This document shows positions 33,010 to 47,926 of a DNA stretch of 64,000 nucleotides, in pieces (position 1 is the first letter of the stretch; the number at the start of each line of letters is the position of its first letter). The translations under genes were made by a program, and so were the position numbers. Under the pieces are notes generated by a model. The model was not told where the DNA came from. It ran no database searches and saw nothing but the letters and a program-made list of their open reading frames with translations. Source of the stretch: Anabas testudineus (taxonomy: Eukaryota; Chordata; Actinopteri; Anabantiformes; Anabantidae); NCBI RefSeq assembly GCF_900324465.2, contig NC_046618.1:13017063-13081062 (forward strand). Direction: 5' to 3'.

Positions 33010-35338
33010 GATGTCTAACCACACACTTCACGCAAATAATCAAACTTTTAGACAACTGCGCTGAGCTTTTCCTCCTTGTTCTGACAGGCTGAGGGTGCTA
33101 AATAAAAAAAAAAATCGAAAACCCGTCATCATTCTTGCATGATTTTCCACTAATTATTCAAACTTTATCTGTATCTTCACTAAGTTTTTAAGCGTTAGTC
33201 TTAAATTAGTCTTAGTCTTCACTGGTCTGTTGTTAAAACACAATCTCGTTACCAAGCGTCCCGTTGCCTAGTTACCGTCAGGCCAATGGAGGACGAGTGA
33301 GGGGATGACTTTCCGGTAAGGCCTTTCAACTTAAAAGTACGTATAATCAAAGAAATGTGTCCAAGAGTCCGCTGCAAATGTAGACTTTACATTCACAACA
33401 CGTTAGAAAACATGATGTATTGTTTAAGTTTAGTTTTACAATCTTTATTACCAACTAAAGAGAGCACGAAGTGTCTATTTAAAAACATGAGCGTGACACA
33501 ATTACATACAAATTTCATTTCATACAAGCTATTCTTTTTTTTGAGTGGTCATAACCTACGCTTAAAGATTATTAGTAATATGTAAAATAATCCTACTGAA
33601 CAACATGAAGTTGTACTCAAAGACAACAAACAACAACCTCTTGTCGTTTGGTTACTACATTTTGAAAGTTCCCACCGGAAATTGTGCCATGTCAGCATTG
33701 ACGACGATTGACTAATGTTTGTGTTGTAGTTCCCAGATTTTACCACAGGGAGGCAGCAAAGAGGTTCTAGCAAGTGATTTGCGGCGTGTAATGTTTGTAC
33801 ATTTAGATCATATAGATTCAATAAACATAGTACAATTTCCAGTGTAGTACATATACTAGAAATACAGTGAGAGAATAAGAAAGATAGTTGTATAATTCGT
33901 TGTCAATAACGAATGGACTTTGAGTAAGGGCTTTAAAATTAAAATTAAAATTGTTAAATAAGGCAGATGTTAGGATATTTGCTCTGGTAACCAGATTTAG
34001 GGTTTTTTTGCTCAAAGCAGACGTTTTGATTGCAGGTTTGTATGTTTTCGAAAATGATTTTATTTTGATACGAGGCCGTCATACTTTTATTTTGAAAGGT
34101 CGACGCGGTCTACCTGTGCCGTTTGTTTCTTCAACACGACGCTTCCGGTTTTAAAGCCATGGAAGCAGCTCGTCTCATGACTTTTAGTTCGCTGGAAATT
34201 TACGAAACCTCAGTTGATCTTTTAATCTGTGTTCCAGTCATTTAGGCTTTCAACATTATCGTTGGACAAATAATGAGGAGTTTGTGACGCTGATGATTTC
34301 GCCAGCTGACAGGTGAGGAGGCGTTTTAACGAGTGGGACTGAAAATGTGTGGATGTTTTGTTATTAATTGCGAGCTAAAGTGAATCTGTTTAAATATTTA
34401 GGAGAAACAGGCTGTGAACTTTAGCCAGTCGACGCTAGCTGACATTAGCCGGTGGTTCCTATCTCCAATCCCGTCAGCTGACAGTCAGCCCCCGGCGAGC
34501 TCTTAATCTGGTAGTTAGCTAACAAAGTTAGCTAGCACTCGTCAACTGAGAGTGTTGAGCTTTTAACAAATAAATAATCTAATAAATAACCTGTGAGCTC
34601 AGCTGCCTTTTAGTCATTTGAGTTTATTTCTCTTATTGTGCTTCAAAACATGTAAAAAGTGGTTCGCCGGCTTCAGTGAGATTTAGTGACTGATTAGAGG
34701 AATTAGAGTCACTTCCTGAAACATTTCAACTGTTTTTAAACTAATACTCATTTTAAAATCCACTGTTTTATGGGTTGTTTCTCCACTGTTTGGGATTTTA
34801 TCTGCAGTTTAAATTAAAAAAAAAAATGTTTAAAAGCAGAATCTGATAATATATCAGTTTGATATATTAGTTAAACAGATTAATAGTTGGCTGTAACTTT
34901 GTAACCTGCTGGTTAGTTTTGACATAAAGATTAATGGCATGCAACGACACAGTGAGTCCAGGAATTAAAAAATACAAAAACTACAAGACGGGAAAAAGGA
35001 AAGAAAGCTACAAAACCACAAATTAACAGCAATAGTAAATAATCTAGAAATCACCATCATAAAGAATATTAGAAATGTGTTTGGCTGGCTTATCATGTTC
35101 TGTAATGCAGCACAGAGCAGGAGCACGATACCACGTTTAGAAACCCGGCTAAACTGTAGAGCGTGTGAGATTAAAACCACACACTGGACAAACTGAGTTT
35201 CCTGTAAAAGTTGACATTTTCTAAGATTAGATCAGACATATTAGAAAATCCTATTTTTGTATGATGTAAAAGTCTTATTTGACTGAACTTTTAAAGTCTT
35301 GTTCAACAGGTGGACGTACTGTGTGAGAGATCTCTACA
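33010..35338. other. Divergent promoter region and 5' leader, CFAP251 to RABGEF1
   Basis: No coding signal. A likely non-coding first exon of RABGEF1 ends at about 34312 at a GTGAGG donor (GCTGACAG before it), just after a CpG-containing stretch with an ETS-type CTTCCGG at 34141-34147. An AT-rich intron follows, to the acceptor before 35310. Confidence 0.4.
33248..33290. promoter_or_regulatory. Cluster of RFX half-sites and CCAAT box upstream of CFAP251
   Basis: GTTACC (33248-33253), GTTGCC (33263-33268) and GTTACC (33271-33276) lie about 240-270 bases upstream of the CFAP251 start, followed by GGCCAATGG. GTTRCC is the half-site of the RFX X-box; here the copies are in direct orientation instead of the usual inverted pair. 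The role is inferred. Confidence 0.35.
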
Positions 35339-37991
35339 ATGTTGACAAGTAAGCAAAGAGGAATCCGGGTTTCTCAGGAGCAGTTGCTCTGCAAGAACTC
35401 CTGCGGGTATTATGGAAACCCTGCGTGGCAAGGATTCTGCTCCAAGTGCTGGAGAGAAAGAGCACGTCCAGCTGGAGCCCCGACACAAGACCCAAGGTAG
35501 AAACTCCACTCAAAACAATTCAGACTCAACCGAGCGTTCAGACTGACTTGTTGCCTCAAACAAAGGTGTCAGTGTGTACATGGATTGTTTCTGCAGTATT
35601 TAAAAAGCAACAGGTGACCAAAGTCAATATAATTTGATTGTCTGAATAAACATCGGAGGACACCACTGGTCCCCCAGCAGACTAAGTCTATAGCAGCATA
35701 ACTAGCAAGTGGTTCAGAGTCACCTGAGCCAGCTCTATGTACAAACGTTAGCAAAAAGCAAAGTTTTAGGCCTATAACAGACTTTCAGTGTAACTGTGAT
35801 ACTGCGTTTAGGTTGGGATGTCTAATTTGTCCACTCGTTGTAGGCCGAGCAGTGATGGAACTCCTCCCACCTTCTCCAAATTTGAGGAGAAGAAAAACAT
35901 TGAGAAAGGTCGGCGAATTAGCACCATGAGGAGACTCTTCTGGGGCAGCCCATCACCTCCAAAACGTCAAGGTAGACTTTGCTGTTATGCACTAAACTGG
36001 TATCTAGTGGGATCAAATCGAAAACTTTACTTTCTGAATCAGGCTCTCTTGTGATTGGTGTGCTTCACAGTGTTTCATCAAATGGAGCCATTCTGAATAA
36101 ACGTTTTAGTTTCAATACAGGAATATCTGGAATAACATCCACTTTCTGTCCCTCTAGAGCCTTCTGAAAGCCATACCAATATGTTAAAAGCCTACCAGAA
36201 CCTGGAGCCTGGGGACTTCACTGGTTTCCTAAAGATACTTCGGAGCCCTCCCTCCCAGCGTTTGCAGTCCCAGTGCACAGCTTTCCTCAAAACAATAGAG
36301 GCTTATCATGTAAATATCTGTTTAACATTAAACTTCCTATAACCTTCCATGGATTTATTTTTACAGCTGTTGTGATCATAGATCATTGGCTTTACAGGAT
36401 CTGCCAGTACAGAAGCAGTCAGACCTTGTGCAGGATTTCTACCAGTCTTTTGCAGAGCACTTTAATGGTGAGTGCAGATCAGTTCAACACCTGTAAGGCT
36501 GCTCATTCCGAAAACATGGGAACGTTGAATGTCTTAAGAGTTGTTGTTTTTGTTACCAGGCTTTCCTGAGGAACAGGTCACACAGATAATGGAGCACATA
36601 GAGAAGTTAATAATGACACGGTTGCACAAATGGGTTTTCTGCCATGACAGCTGCGATGATGAACAAAAGGACCTGGCTCTCCAGAGACGGATCCGGTAAC
36701 ACTGAAATAAAATATCTTGTGTTTGGTGAACTTTTTTTAACCTATCGAGACCATCTGAGAACCAATGTTTTTACTTTGCAGCTCTTTAAACTGGGTTACT
36801 CCACAGATGTTGAGTGTTCCTTTTCCTGATGAAGAGACCACAGTGACAAGCGACCCCTTCCTGCCTGCTATAACAGGTGAGTCACAACCTCAGTACTGGA
36901 GGAAAGAGGGTAGCACGGTTAGGGAAACGTGCTTAGTTGCTTTCTGGTAGAACGTTGGATGAGAAAAGTGATAACACAGTGATGACAAACAGTTTGCTGG
37001 CTTTTTGTTAACCTAACTGGCTGATATTTGTAGCCTTGTGCTAGACATGAGAAAGGTATTAATCATTTAACTCCAGCAGAAAGCAAATCAAATACATTTC
37101 CCAAACTGTTAAACTATTTTCTAAGCTTATAAGAGACTGTTTCACACATGATAAAACATAATAAAAAAGGTCTCAAATGCTTGGATTTAACATTTTATCC
37201 CACCTCACATCTTGTGTTTAACAGCCATTATTGAAATGGATGCCAAACGGGCCCCTCAGGACAAACTTGTGTGTGTGACCAAGTGCAGTCAGCATGTCTT
37301 TGAGGTGCTCTCCACCTTGAACAGTGAACCTGCTAATGCAGACGACTTCCTGTCAGGCCTGATTTATGTGGTGCTGAAAGCCAATCCACCTCGCCTACAC
37401 TCCAACATGCAGTATGTGATTCGATTTGGTCTCCCTCACAGCCTGATGGCTGGCGAGAGTGGCTACTATTTTACAAATTTGGTAAGTGGATTTTAAAGTT
37501 ACTATGCGATCATACACAACATGAGGTTGTGTAACTCGTTCTGCTGATCACTCATGTCTGTGCCTGTGTCTTAGTCTTGTGCGGTGGCTTTCATCGAAAA
37601 GCTGGATGGACCAGCACTCAACCTCAGTCCAGAAGAGTTTGACGGCTTCATGCTGCGTCAGTGCGCTCCATATGTAGGCAACAAAAGGCAGCAGGTTGCC
37701 AACGACACGCAGCACCTGTTAGAAGAGCTAAAAGGCAGACAGGAGAAGCTGGACCAAGGCGTGGATGCTCTCAGTGCGCAGCTACAAAAGTGGGTTCAGT
37801 CTGTTCACTCACAACTGGATGAAGCAACAACACAGTTTGGGTTTGTTCAAAAGGAGATAAGGGCTCAGGATGAACTCTCACAGGCATCTACATCCTCATC
37901 TTGTGACGTTTCACCACAGGGGGACGATAAAGATCAGTCAGTGCTAGAGCTTACAGTTGAACATGCAGGTCCTAAAGATACAGACTGTTAG
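35339..37991 (+). CDS. rabgef1: RABGEF1-like (Rabex-5) Rab5 exchange factor, without recognisable MIU helix (470 aa)
   Basis: Eight coding exons: 35339-35496, 35844-35971, 36158-36309, 36398-36467, 36560-36695, 36782-36876, 37225-37481 and 37575-37991 (1413 nt, in frame). Rabex-5 loads GTP on Rab5 on early endosomes and binds ubiquitin. An A20-type zinc finger lies at residues 18-37 (C18, C22, C34, C37; [12 protein letters not shown]). The helical bundle follows, then a VPS9 catalytic domain around residues 230-350 with [17 protein letters not shown] and the catalytic-site region [10 protein letters not shown]-terminal coiled coil ([20 protein letters not shown]) corresponds to the Rabaptin-5 binding part. 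In human RABGEF1 (491 aa) an acidic ubiquitin-binding MIU helix follows the zinc finger; here the chain goes from [18 protein letters not shown] to FSKFEEKK with nothing like it. It may therefore be the rabgef1l paralogue. The human orthologue is on chromosome 7, so this is not part of the 12q24 set in human. Confidence 0.92.
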
Positions 37992-39250
37992 ATCTGTTAA
38001 CAGAAACACTCTGGTTACTTGACTCTTTGTGATTGGTAGCACTAGCTTACTATATGTAGGATGCAAAACAAACACAGATTTACACTTGGTCTTTTAGGTA
38101 TACCGAGCTAAAATTAATGCAGTCTAATCGCATCCTGCAATAAATTCTCCATGTGGTCATTTTGGAGACATTTCTGTTAAGAATAATAGTCAGAACAAAA
38201 TAATAATTCTATAGATGAATCAACACTTGTTTTTAACCAAAACTGGTATTTATCACCTATGTGAAGGAAGTATTTAATTATCGGATTGCATCAGTTTTAG
38301 CTAGATGTACCTAATAAACCGCCAGTGCCAAATTCTAACTACTAGAAGCTGTGATTTGTAGGTGGGGCGGTTTGAGCACATTGCTGCTTATTGTGTGTCT
38401 CTGACCGTGTTTGCCATTTGCACAAACCAGTTGTACATGAAGGAAACGTGGGTATCACATAGCAGTAGTTAATGATATTGTTGTAAATGATGTGCACTTA
38501 AACTAAGTATACTGTTTGAGGATGAAGGCTGTTAAAAATACATTCCAAGTTAAAGTATCAAATGTGATTATAAAATAATATTTAAGCACTCAGGGTACAC
38601 AGCACATGGGGATCATCAGCACACTTGAATGGTGCAAATGAAATATTCACTTCTTTCCTAACAGTGTATACCAATGTGCCTTTATGTTGACTGCTTTGAA
38701 ATTTAAAGAATATGCTACAGGAGAAAATGCTGTGTAAATACCAGCTGTGGACCACTACAAGTCAGGGTGTGCACTTTGGTCAAATTGTGTTATTCAGAGC
38801 TTTGTAACTTCTAAATATATTTTTATTGTCTCTACAATAATGAAATAACTGGTGCAAAGCAAATGTTTCCACCTGTGTAAATGTGCAGACGATATGTGTT
38901 GTTTACAGCTGTTGAAAGGTTTTTTGAAGAAGTTAAAGGTTTAATAATGATTGTATTCAGTATCATATTAAAGTTGACTTATATAACTTAACAGTGCGGA
39001 TTTTTGTGTATTATCTTAAATTGTACTGATGAAAAGTATGTGAATCGTTTGAAATCACATAGTACACTATTATTAACACAAAAATGCAATGAAAAAAAAC
39101 TTCTATTTATATTATTTCTTTTTGTCTAATTAGTTTTCTCACTTCACCAGTTGGGGGCAGTGGTGGCTACGCTGCCACAAACTCACAAGAAAATATCAGT
39201 AGAAGAAGAAGATTCATTGTGAGGTCATCAATCTTCTGGGTCACAGAAGT
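37992..39250. other. RABGEF1 3' UTR and intergenic DNA before PSMD9
   Basis: A poly(A) signal AATAAA at about 38140 suits the RABGEF1 3' end. The rest is AT-rich with no gene or repeat that I can identify. Confidence 0.5.
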
Positions 39251-39260
39251 TGACGTTACA

Positions 39261-39268
39261 CCGGAAGT
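39261..39268 (+). promoter_or_regulatory. ETS site at the PSMD9 start
   Basis: CCGGAAGT lies 22 bases upstream of the start codon, close to a TGACGT core at about 39251. ETS sites at the transcription start are common in TATA-less housekeeping promoters. Confidence 0.5.
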
Positions 39269-39289
39269 AAAAGGTTGACTGGAGTAGAC

Positions 39290-41063
39290 ATGAAAATGAT
39301 GAAAGGAGAAAACTGTTCTGGAAACTCGGAAATAACAATGGATGATGTTAGAAATCTTGTTAAAAAGAAAGATGAAATTGAAGAACAGATAAAGGCTTAT
39401 TACGACGTCTTAGAAGACGTAAGTCATCAGTCATATAATCAGTTAGAGGAACACATGTAGCACAAAGCTAATTCAAGGCTAGCTAAGTTAGCTAAACATG
39501 ACTTTCTGTTTTTATTTTCTAGCAAGGTGTCGGATTTGAAGGTCCTTTGGTTGATGCAGAGGGTTACCCCCGAGCAGATGTTAATTTATACCAGATCAGG
39601 ACAGCACGACACAATATTTCATGTAAGCAGCAGCTTGTCTGTTTGGGTAACTGTGTTTATGGCTTCACATAATGTTAGGCAAAGGTTTTTAAATCATTTC
39701 ATTCATTTGGTTGATAGTTAATGCTGCAGCTGATAAAGGTGGAATCATTTTAAATAGTACACAGTAGTTTGTGATATATGATATATATTATAACTTTTAT
39801 GTTTATTATCCCGTGTTTTATTTATCTAAATGTACAAAAACACCTGCCAGATAAATTAACTTAAGTAAAAAGAACTTCCAGAAACTAAATATTAGCAGTA
39901 AACAAGATGATATGTAGAAAATACAACACACAGAATACAGTTTTTTACTGTTTTTTTGCACAAAAAACATGATTTGACCTGTGTTTTTTTGTCTTTCTTT
40001 CTTTGCTTTTTTTTTTCTGAATTGATAATTTAATTACTTTAAAAGTAATACCCTGATCATGTCTTTCAGGTTTGCAGAACGATCACAAGGCCATCATGGC
40101 AGAAATAGAAGAAGCCCTGCACAAGCTGCATGCCAGGGAGAAAGCCAAGCGGGAACGTGATGAGGCAGAAGCCCAGGATGAGGCGATGGAGCAGCAGGTC
40201 AGCCTACCTCCTCCCTTTGCACAAGTGGATGCTGTCACACAAGGTTCACCTGCCTCCGGAGCTGTGAGTGACATGACCATCTTTTGTATTTGGTAGTTTC
40301 AGAGAAGCAATCACAAATTTTTAAAGCGAAGGCTTAGGAATCATCATGTTTTTATCTTCTTTCATGTTCAGGGGCTCAGAGTTGGTGATGAAGTTATTGA
40401 GTTTGGTTCAGTGAACACAGGCAACTTCCAGAACCTCCAGAACATTGCTGCTGTGGTACAACACAGTGAAGGGGTAAGAGTAAAAAGTAATCAATCAGCT
40501 GGGTTGGAAATCAGATTGTGTTGTTTGGTCATTTGTCACTTTACATGTTTTGTGGTAGGGTTTTTTTTTTTTTTTGTGAAATACACTTTGTTGTCAAAAT
40601 TCAAACAAAATTTAAAGTTATTTCTGACGTCTTTGACATCGCAGTTAAAATGACTTATTTTATACAGACTTTTTTTGTCAGAAGTAATTTGCCCTCGTAT
40701 ATTTATTTCTTATTGTAGCATTAACGATGACTCTAGAGTACATTTTACTAAACTGACTTATTATCTAGAGTTTAAACTGTGTCATCGTGTCCTTCTGTAG
40801 AAACCATTACGTGTCACTGTCCTCCGGGACGGACAGAAAATTCAGATGAGCCTGACTCCACAGCGATGGTCAGGCAGAGGTCTGCTGGGGTGAGTGTTAC
40901 AGGCACAATCATGTGTTTGCATTTGAACAGATTTGCTTAGCATGCATGATTCATTATCTAAATAGCTGTTTGTTGTATTAGGAGTAGTATAAAGTGGTTT
41001 ACATCACTCAACAGCCTATCATTGCTCTTTTCCAGATGCAACATTGTTCCAATTCATCGGTGA
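39290..41063 (+). CDS. psmd9: PSMD9 (p27/Bridge-1), proteasome base assembly chaperone (213 aa)
   Basis: Six exons: 39290-39418, 39523-39622, 40070-40263, 40372-40473, 40801-40889 and 41036-41063 (642 nt, in frame). PSMD9 chaperones assembly of the 26S proteasome ATPase ring by holding the PSMC6-PSMC3 module and leaves before the particle is complete. The N-terminal half is a coiled coil ([18 protein letters not shown]) with the highly conserved [20 protein letters not shown] core. A second helix with charged residues follows ([20 protein letters not shown]). The C-terminal half is a PDZ domain ([32 protein letters not shown]) ending GRGLLGCNIVP. Human PSMD9 has 223 residues and lies near CFAP251. 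The start at 39290 is the first in-frame ATG; MKMMKGE offers further ATGs close by. Confidence 0.95.
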
Positions 41064-42061
41064 TCATCATGGCGCGCAGAATTTCCATTCAATTACATTA
41101 TTCCTGGAAGGTTTCAAACTGATTTTCGACATACTGCACATTTTTTAGTGTCTAACTATAATTGAAACAATTCTCTTGATACAACTTGAGACTTCAGAAC
41201 AGGTTTTGTGAAAATAGTGACAAGTAGTCCGGGTTATGGAATGATAGGTAAATAAAACACTGCCACCTTCTACTAACTCCGACACAGGGAAACAACTGAC
41301 TGTCAGTATTTAGAGGAACATGAATGTGCTCAGCAAATGTCACTACAATTATCTTATTTCAATATTTTTCTACATCTTTTGTGTGAGTGGTGTTTTTCTC
41401 TTAATGGAGCACTAAAGAAAATAAAAACATCTGAAGTTGTTGAAATATCTTGCAGTGATCTGATGTGAACTACTATCAATAAAGGCTTGTTATCGCATCT
41501 AATGAAAAAAAAACATCAAATGTTGTGTTAATGTGATACATTTTTCAAGATTTTCTTTAAATTTAAATGGAAACAATTCCACAGCTATAACAAGCTGCTT
41601 TTCACATTTATCTTGTGGCCTCGAACACGACCTTTAGGTTAGAATCACCTAGACGAAACAGCTCAAGTATGTATAAATGGTTTAAAATATGAGCAGTAAA
41701 ATGCTGCTTACAACTTCTAAAACATAAATGGTAAAATATTTCCAAGAATCTAAGCAGTCATAAGTGTTCACACTATAATGACAAAGGCAAAAAGCAGTGT
41801 AAAAAACGTGGGATTGTTTTATTATATGAAAAATGTCAAATGTTTTCTTTACAAAGTAGTAACCTCATTTACAAATTGACTGATTTTTCATTTGTCGTGA
41901 TGGTATGAAGTTGACCCTCTAACAAAGAAGCTGAAATGATCAAGTAAACAAGTCAATAATCAGCCTTTACAGTCAAGTCAAACTACAGCAGAAGATGTGG
42001 TTCAATCTGAACAACAAAAAAAGAAACTAAATGGACTATATTTGTATAACCCTGAGAAAAA
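41064..42061. other. Convergent 3' regions of PSMD9 and GTF2H3
   Basis: No coding signal. Poly(A) signals for PSMD9 are plausible at about 41480. An imperfect near-inverted duplication links this stretch to GTF2H3 intron 3: the text around 41583-41665 (ACAGCTATAACAAGCTGCTTTTCACATTTATCTTG onward is summarised, not quoted further) recurs in opposite orientation around 44060-44140. Confidence 0.5.
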
Positions 42062-44765
<2,704 letters not shown>

Positions 44766-45594
44766 CTCTGCAGGATCTGTCGTTGTTGTCCTTTGGTTTT
44801 ATCTTGTGTTACCGTCCGTCTACAATCTGAAATTTTACACGGTATAAACGAATTTGTGAGCAGTCTGGATTACCAAAACATGTGTAATTTAACAATAACC
44901 TGTTACATTTATGAACATACGATCAGTAGCTGCTAACATCTCCCCACAGCAGCATACTGAGGCTTCGTGCGTCATCAGGATGCGACAACAAACACCGCAC
45001 GCCGCACTGCTGCCGCCCAGCGTTTGTCTGCTGAACTGCAGAGTGAGAGTTTGCAGCGTTGCACCTGATCAGACCTGATTAGGAACTACTGGTATCTTTT
45101 AAATATGTATAAGTAGCAACAGAACAATGTAAAAACATGAAATTCTATTTAATCCTGTATTAAAAATGCATGAGATAACACTTTACTGTACTGTACTAAA
45201 CTAAATAGTGTTTCATCATTTTAGATCACCCCAACTTGAAACTATGAAGTGCTTTGTTTATTGTAATAGAATATAGTTTATGCACAAACACTGAAATAAT
45301 TTTCCTTGTAATATTGATTTATCTTGCAATTACAGTTAGAATTTGTAATTTACTGTTGAATTGCTTGGTGTATAAAATGTCTAAATCTGAGAAAAGTCTC
45401 ATTATTGCACACGTTAAAATTGCTTGGCTCAAAGATATTCAGTTTACAGTGAAATAATACAGAGAATCTTCATCATTCTCCTTTAATTTCACAGCACAAC
45501 TCAATAGAAACTCTGTACAACACATACAGTAAGTTAATCCTCACTAGGTCATCCCTCTGCATATACCAAACATTTATACATAGAATATTACATT
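44766..45594. other. GTF2H3 promoter and upstream intergenic DNA
   Basis: CpG-richer sequence at about 44940-45060 is the likely GTF2H3 promoter. The remainder is AT-rich without gene or recognisable repeat. Confidence 0.45.
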
Positions 45595-46690
45595 CTCAAC
45601 TCAACTCAACTCAACCTTATTTAAACTAGCCCTTTAAAAACAGCTTTGGCTGACCAAAGTGCTGTACACAGTTAGTCAAAAGAAAAACAAGCAATTAAGA
45701 CAATACTTAAAACAATGAATAATAAAAAAGATGACAATAAAAACAAAAGAATAAAACAAAGGAACAAACACAGAGTCTTCATGCTGAATTAAAAGCCAGA
45801 GAGTAAAAATAAGTCTTCAAGTAAGTTTTAAAAATGGACAATGAAGGTGCCTGCCTAATGTGCAGTGGTAGGCATTCCATAATTTGGGTGCTGCAACGGC
45901 AAAAGCTCTGTCCCCTCTAGGCTTCCGCCTTGACTTTGGTACTGTCAGGAGGAGCTGGTCAGCTGACCTGAGAGACCGGGAAGGAGCATAGGGGATAAGT
46001 AGCTCAGCTAGATAAGTGGGGGCAAGACCATGTAAAGATTTAAAAACAAATAAAAGCATTTTAAAATGAACTCTAAAATGCACAGGCAACCAGTGGAGAG
46101 ATGCCAGGATGGGAGTTATGTGCTCCCTTTTTCGTGCCCCAACCATGAGACGAGCAGCTGCATTTTGGACCAGCTAGAGACGTGCAATGGAGGATTGATT
46201 TACACCAAAATACAGTGCATTACAGTAATCCAGCCGAGATGTAATAAAGGCATGGATTACTGTTTCAAAGTGCTGACGTGTTACGAAAGGCTTTACTTTA
46301 GCCAGCTGCCTAAGGTGGAAAAAGCCAGACCTTATGACTGCACTAATTTGACGATCCAATTTAAAATCACAGTCCATCTTAAAACCTAAGTTTGACACAG
46401 TCTGCATCTCAAACTGTGCCAAAGGGCCAAGGTCAACCAAGGAGGGTTTACCGAGGCCATTTGGACCTATCAACATCACCTCAGTTTTTGTATTGTTGAA
46501 CTTTAAAAAACTTAGGGCCATCCACTCCTTAATGTCATCAATGCAAGACAGAAGTGATTTTACGCAGAAGTCATCACTTTTCTTTAGTGGCATGTAGATT
46601 TGACTGTCATCAGCATAACAATGAAAAGAAATACCATGCTTCCTTAGGATGGAACCCAGAGGAAGTAGGTAAAGGGACATAAAAAAGAAG
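45595..46690 (-). mobile_element. L2/CR1-type LINE, 5'-truncated remnant
   Basis: Minus-strand reverse transcriptase parts: FHCYADDSQIYMPLK (catalytic YADD), then FLKFNNTKTEVMLIG, a stretch ending RLDYCNALYFGV, and the C-terminal HITPILASLHWLPVHFRVHFK. The frame changes near 46160, so no intact protein remains. The 3' end is marked by a TTGAG-type pentamer tail (45595-45615), preceded by the common fish LINE 3' text GTGCTGTACA. Another short LINE 3' scrap (GAATTTCCCCTTGG, CAATAAAG) lies just beyond at about 46760-46785. Confidence 0.8.
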
Positions 46691-47079
46691 TTTCTGCATC
46701 TAAATGAAGCAAAACAATGCAATCTAAATTGCAGTGTGTTCAGTGTTGTGGATAAGAATTTCCCCTTGGTGACAATAAAGTCAAAGTAAAATATTTCTCT
46801 TTGTCTATGCCAAACAGAAGCACTGACAATGTCAATAAATGTCACATACGCAGCACTTATCCTATAATATCCATAATCTTGCCCTGAAATATGTATGCAT
46901 TTTTATGCATTGTTAGCTATTTCCCCTTGGCAATCATAGACTTTCAGAGAAACATGTTTACTGATAGTTTTTTATACATTTATTATCTTGACAGATTCAT
47001 AAAGTTTTCTCTCTGAGGTAAAACCAAATGTTCCTTAAGATATTCAAATACTTTAGGTTGTGTGGTCCAGAGTATCCAA

Positions 47080-47926
47080 TTATTTCTTGTTCTTGGGATT
47101 TGACTGGGCCTTAAGTAAGAAAGTCCTGTATTTCTCAGTCTGGTAGACATCTGACTCGATGGCCTCACTGGAGTTGTTCAATGTTACGTAAACATCCCCG
47201 TTGACTTCTGTGATTTTGTGAATCCTCTGTTTGACACCCTTGGAGCACCAGTGAGTCCTCAGGGGTTTGGCTGTAGGATTATCCACAGCTTGATAAAGCC
47301 CTTCCCCTTCTCCTAGCGTGATCTTGTACTTGTGCCACGGACACACGATGCACATGTGTCCATTAAACTCCTAATGATGGGACAGCATGAAGAAGATAAG
47401 GAAACGAATAGTAGAAGCTGTAAAGACTGCAAAGTTATTATAAGTCTTGAACAAGAGCTAATAAAATTATTAGCATTAATTATTAATTATAATTATTAGA
47501 CTCAGATACAGTAATTTACAATGTGTATGTCAGATCGAGAAAATAATGGACAACTAACCTCAATGTCTCCATACTGCAACGGGCCGCCTGAATCTGTACG
47601 TTAAAAAATGTCATTATGCACAGCAGTGTTTTTTGATCAATGTTTCAAACACTTGATGAGGCAACTGAAGTGTTGTGTGTTTTGTCAACACAACAACGCC
47701 CAAACACTCAGAACTTACGGTAGCAGCGCGTGTCCATTGCATGAAGCTGCCCCTGGTGGTGCACAACCAGTACATCTCTGCATCTATTCACCAGCATAGT
47801 CATGCGGCCGGCCTTCACAATGTCTTCCTTCTTCCCAATGAAATGGGAGTCAGGAGGATGAGAACAAGAGGAGGCAGGGGGAGGGGAAGAAGATGAAGCC
47901 TGAGAAGTCTCCTCTTCGGAGGACAT
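47080..47926 (-). CDS. rfesd: RFESD, Rieske Fe-S domain-containing protein (177 aa)
   Basis: Three exons on the minus strand: 47719-47926, 47559-47593 and 47080-47370 (534 nt, in frame). It is a small soluble Rieske protein expected to bind a 2Fe-2S cluster through two cysteines and two histidines; its reaction is unknown. The two ligand boxes are visible: TRCYHSGGPL, formed across the first splice junction, and CIVCPWHKYKITL. A serine/proline-rich N-terminal tail of about 30 residues (MSSEEETSQASSSSPPP) precedes the domain (FIGKKEDIVKAGRMTMLV). The C-terminal part, KQRIHKITEVNGDVYVTL, completes the beta fold. Human RFESD has 157 residues and lies on 5q. Its neighbours here therefore belong with the KIF24/UBAP2 side of the window, not with the 12q24 set. 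Confidence 0.93.

Noticed and set aside
46066-46389. Forward reading frame of 107 aa
   Set aside because: Antisense of the LINE reverse transcriptase on the minus strand.
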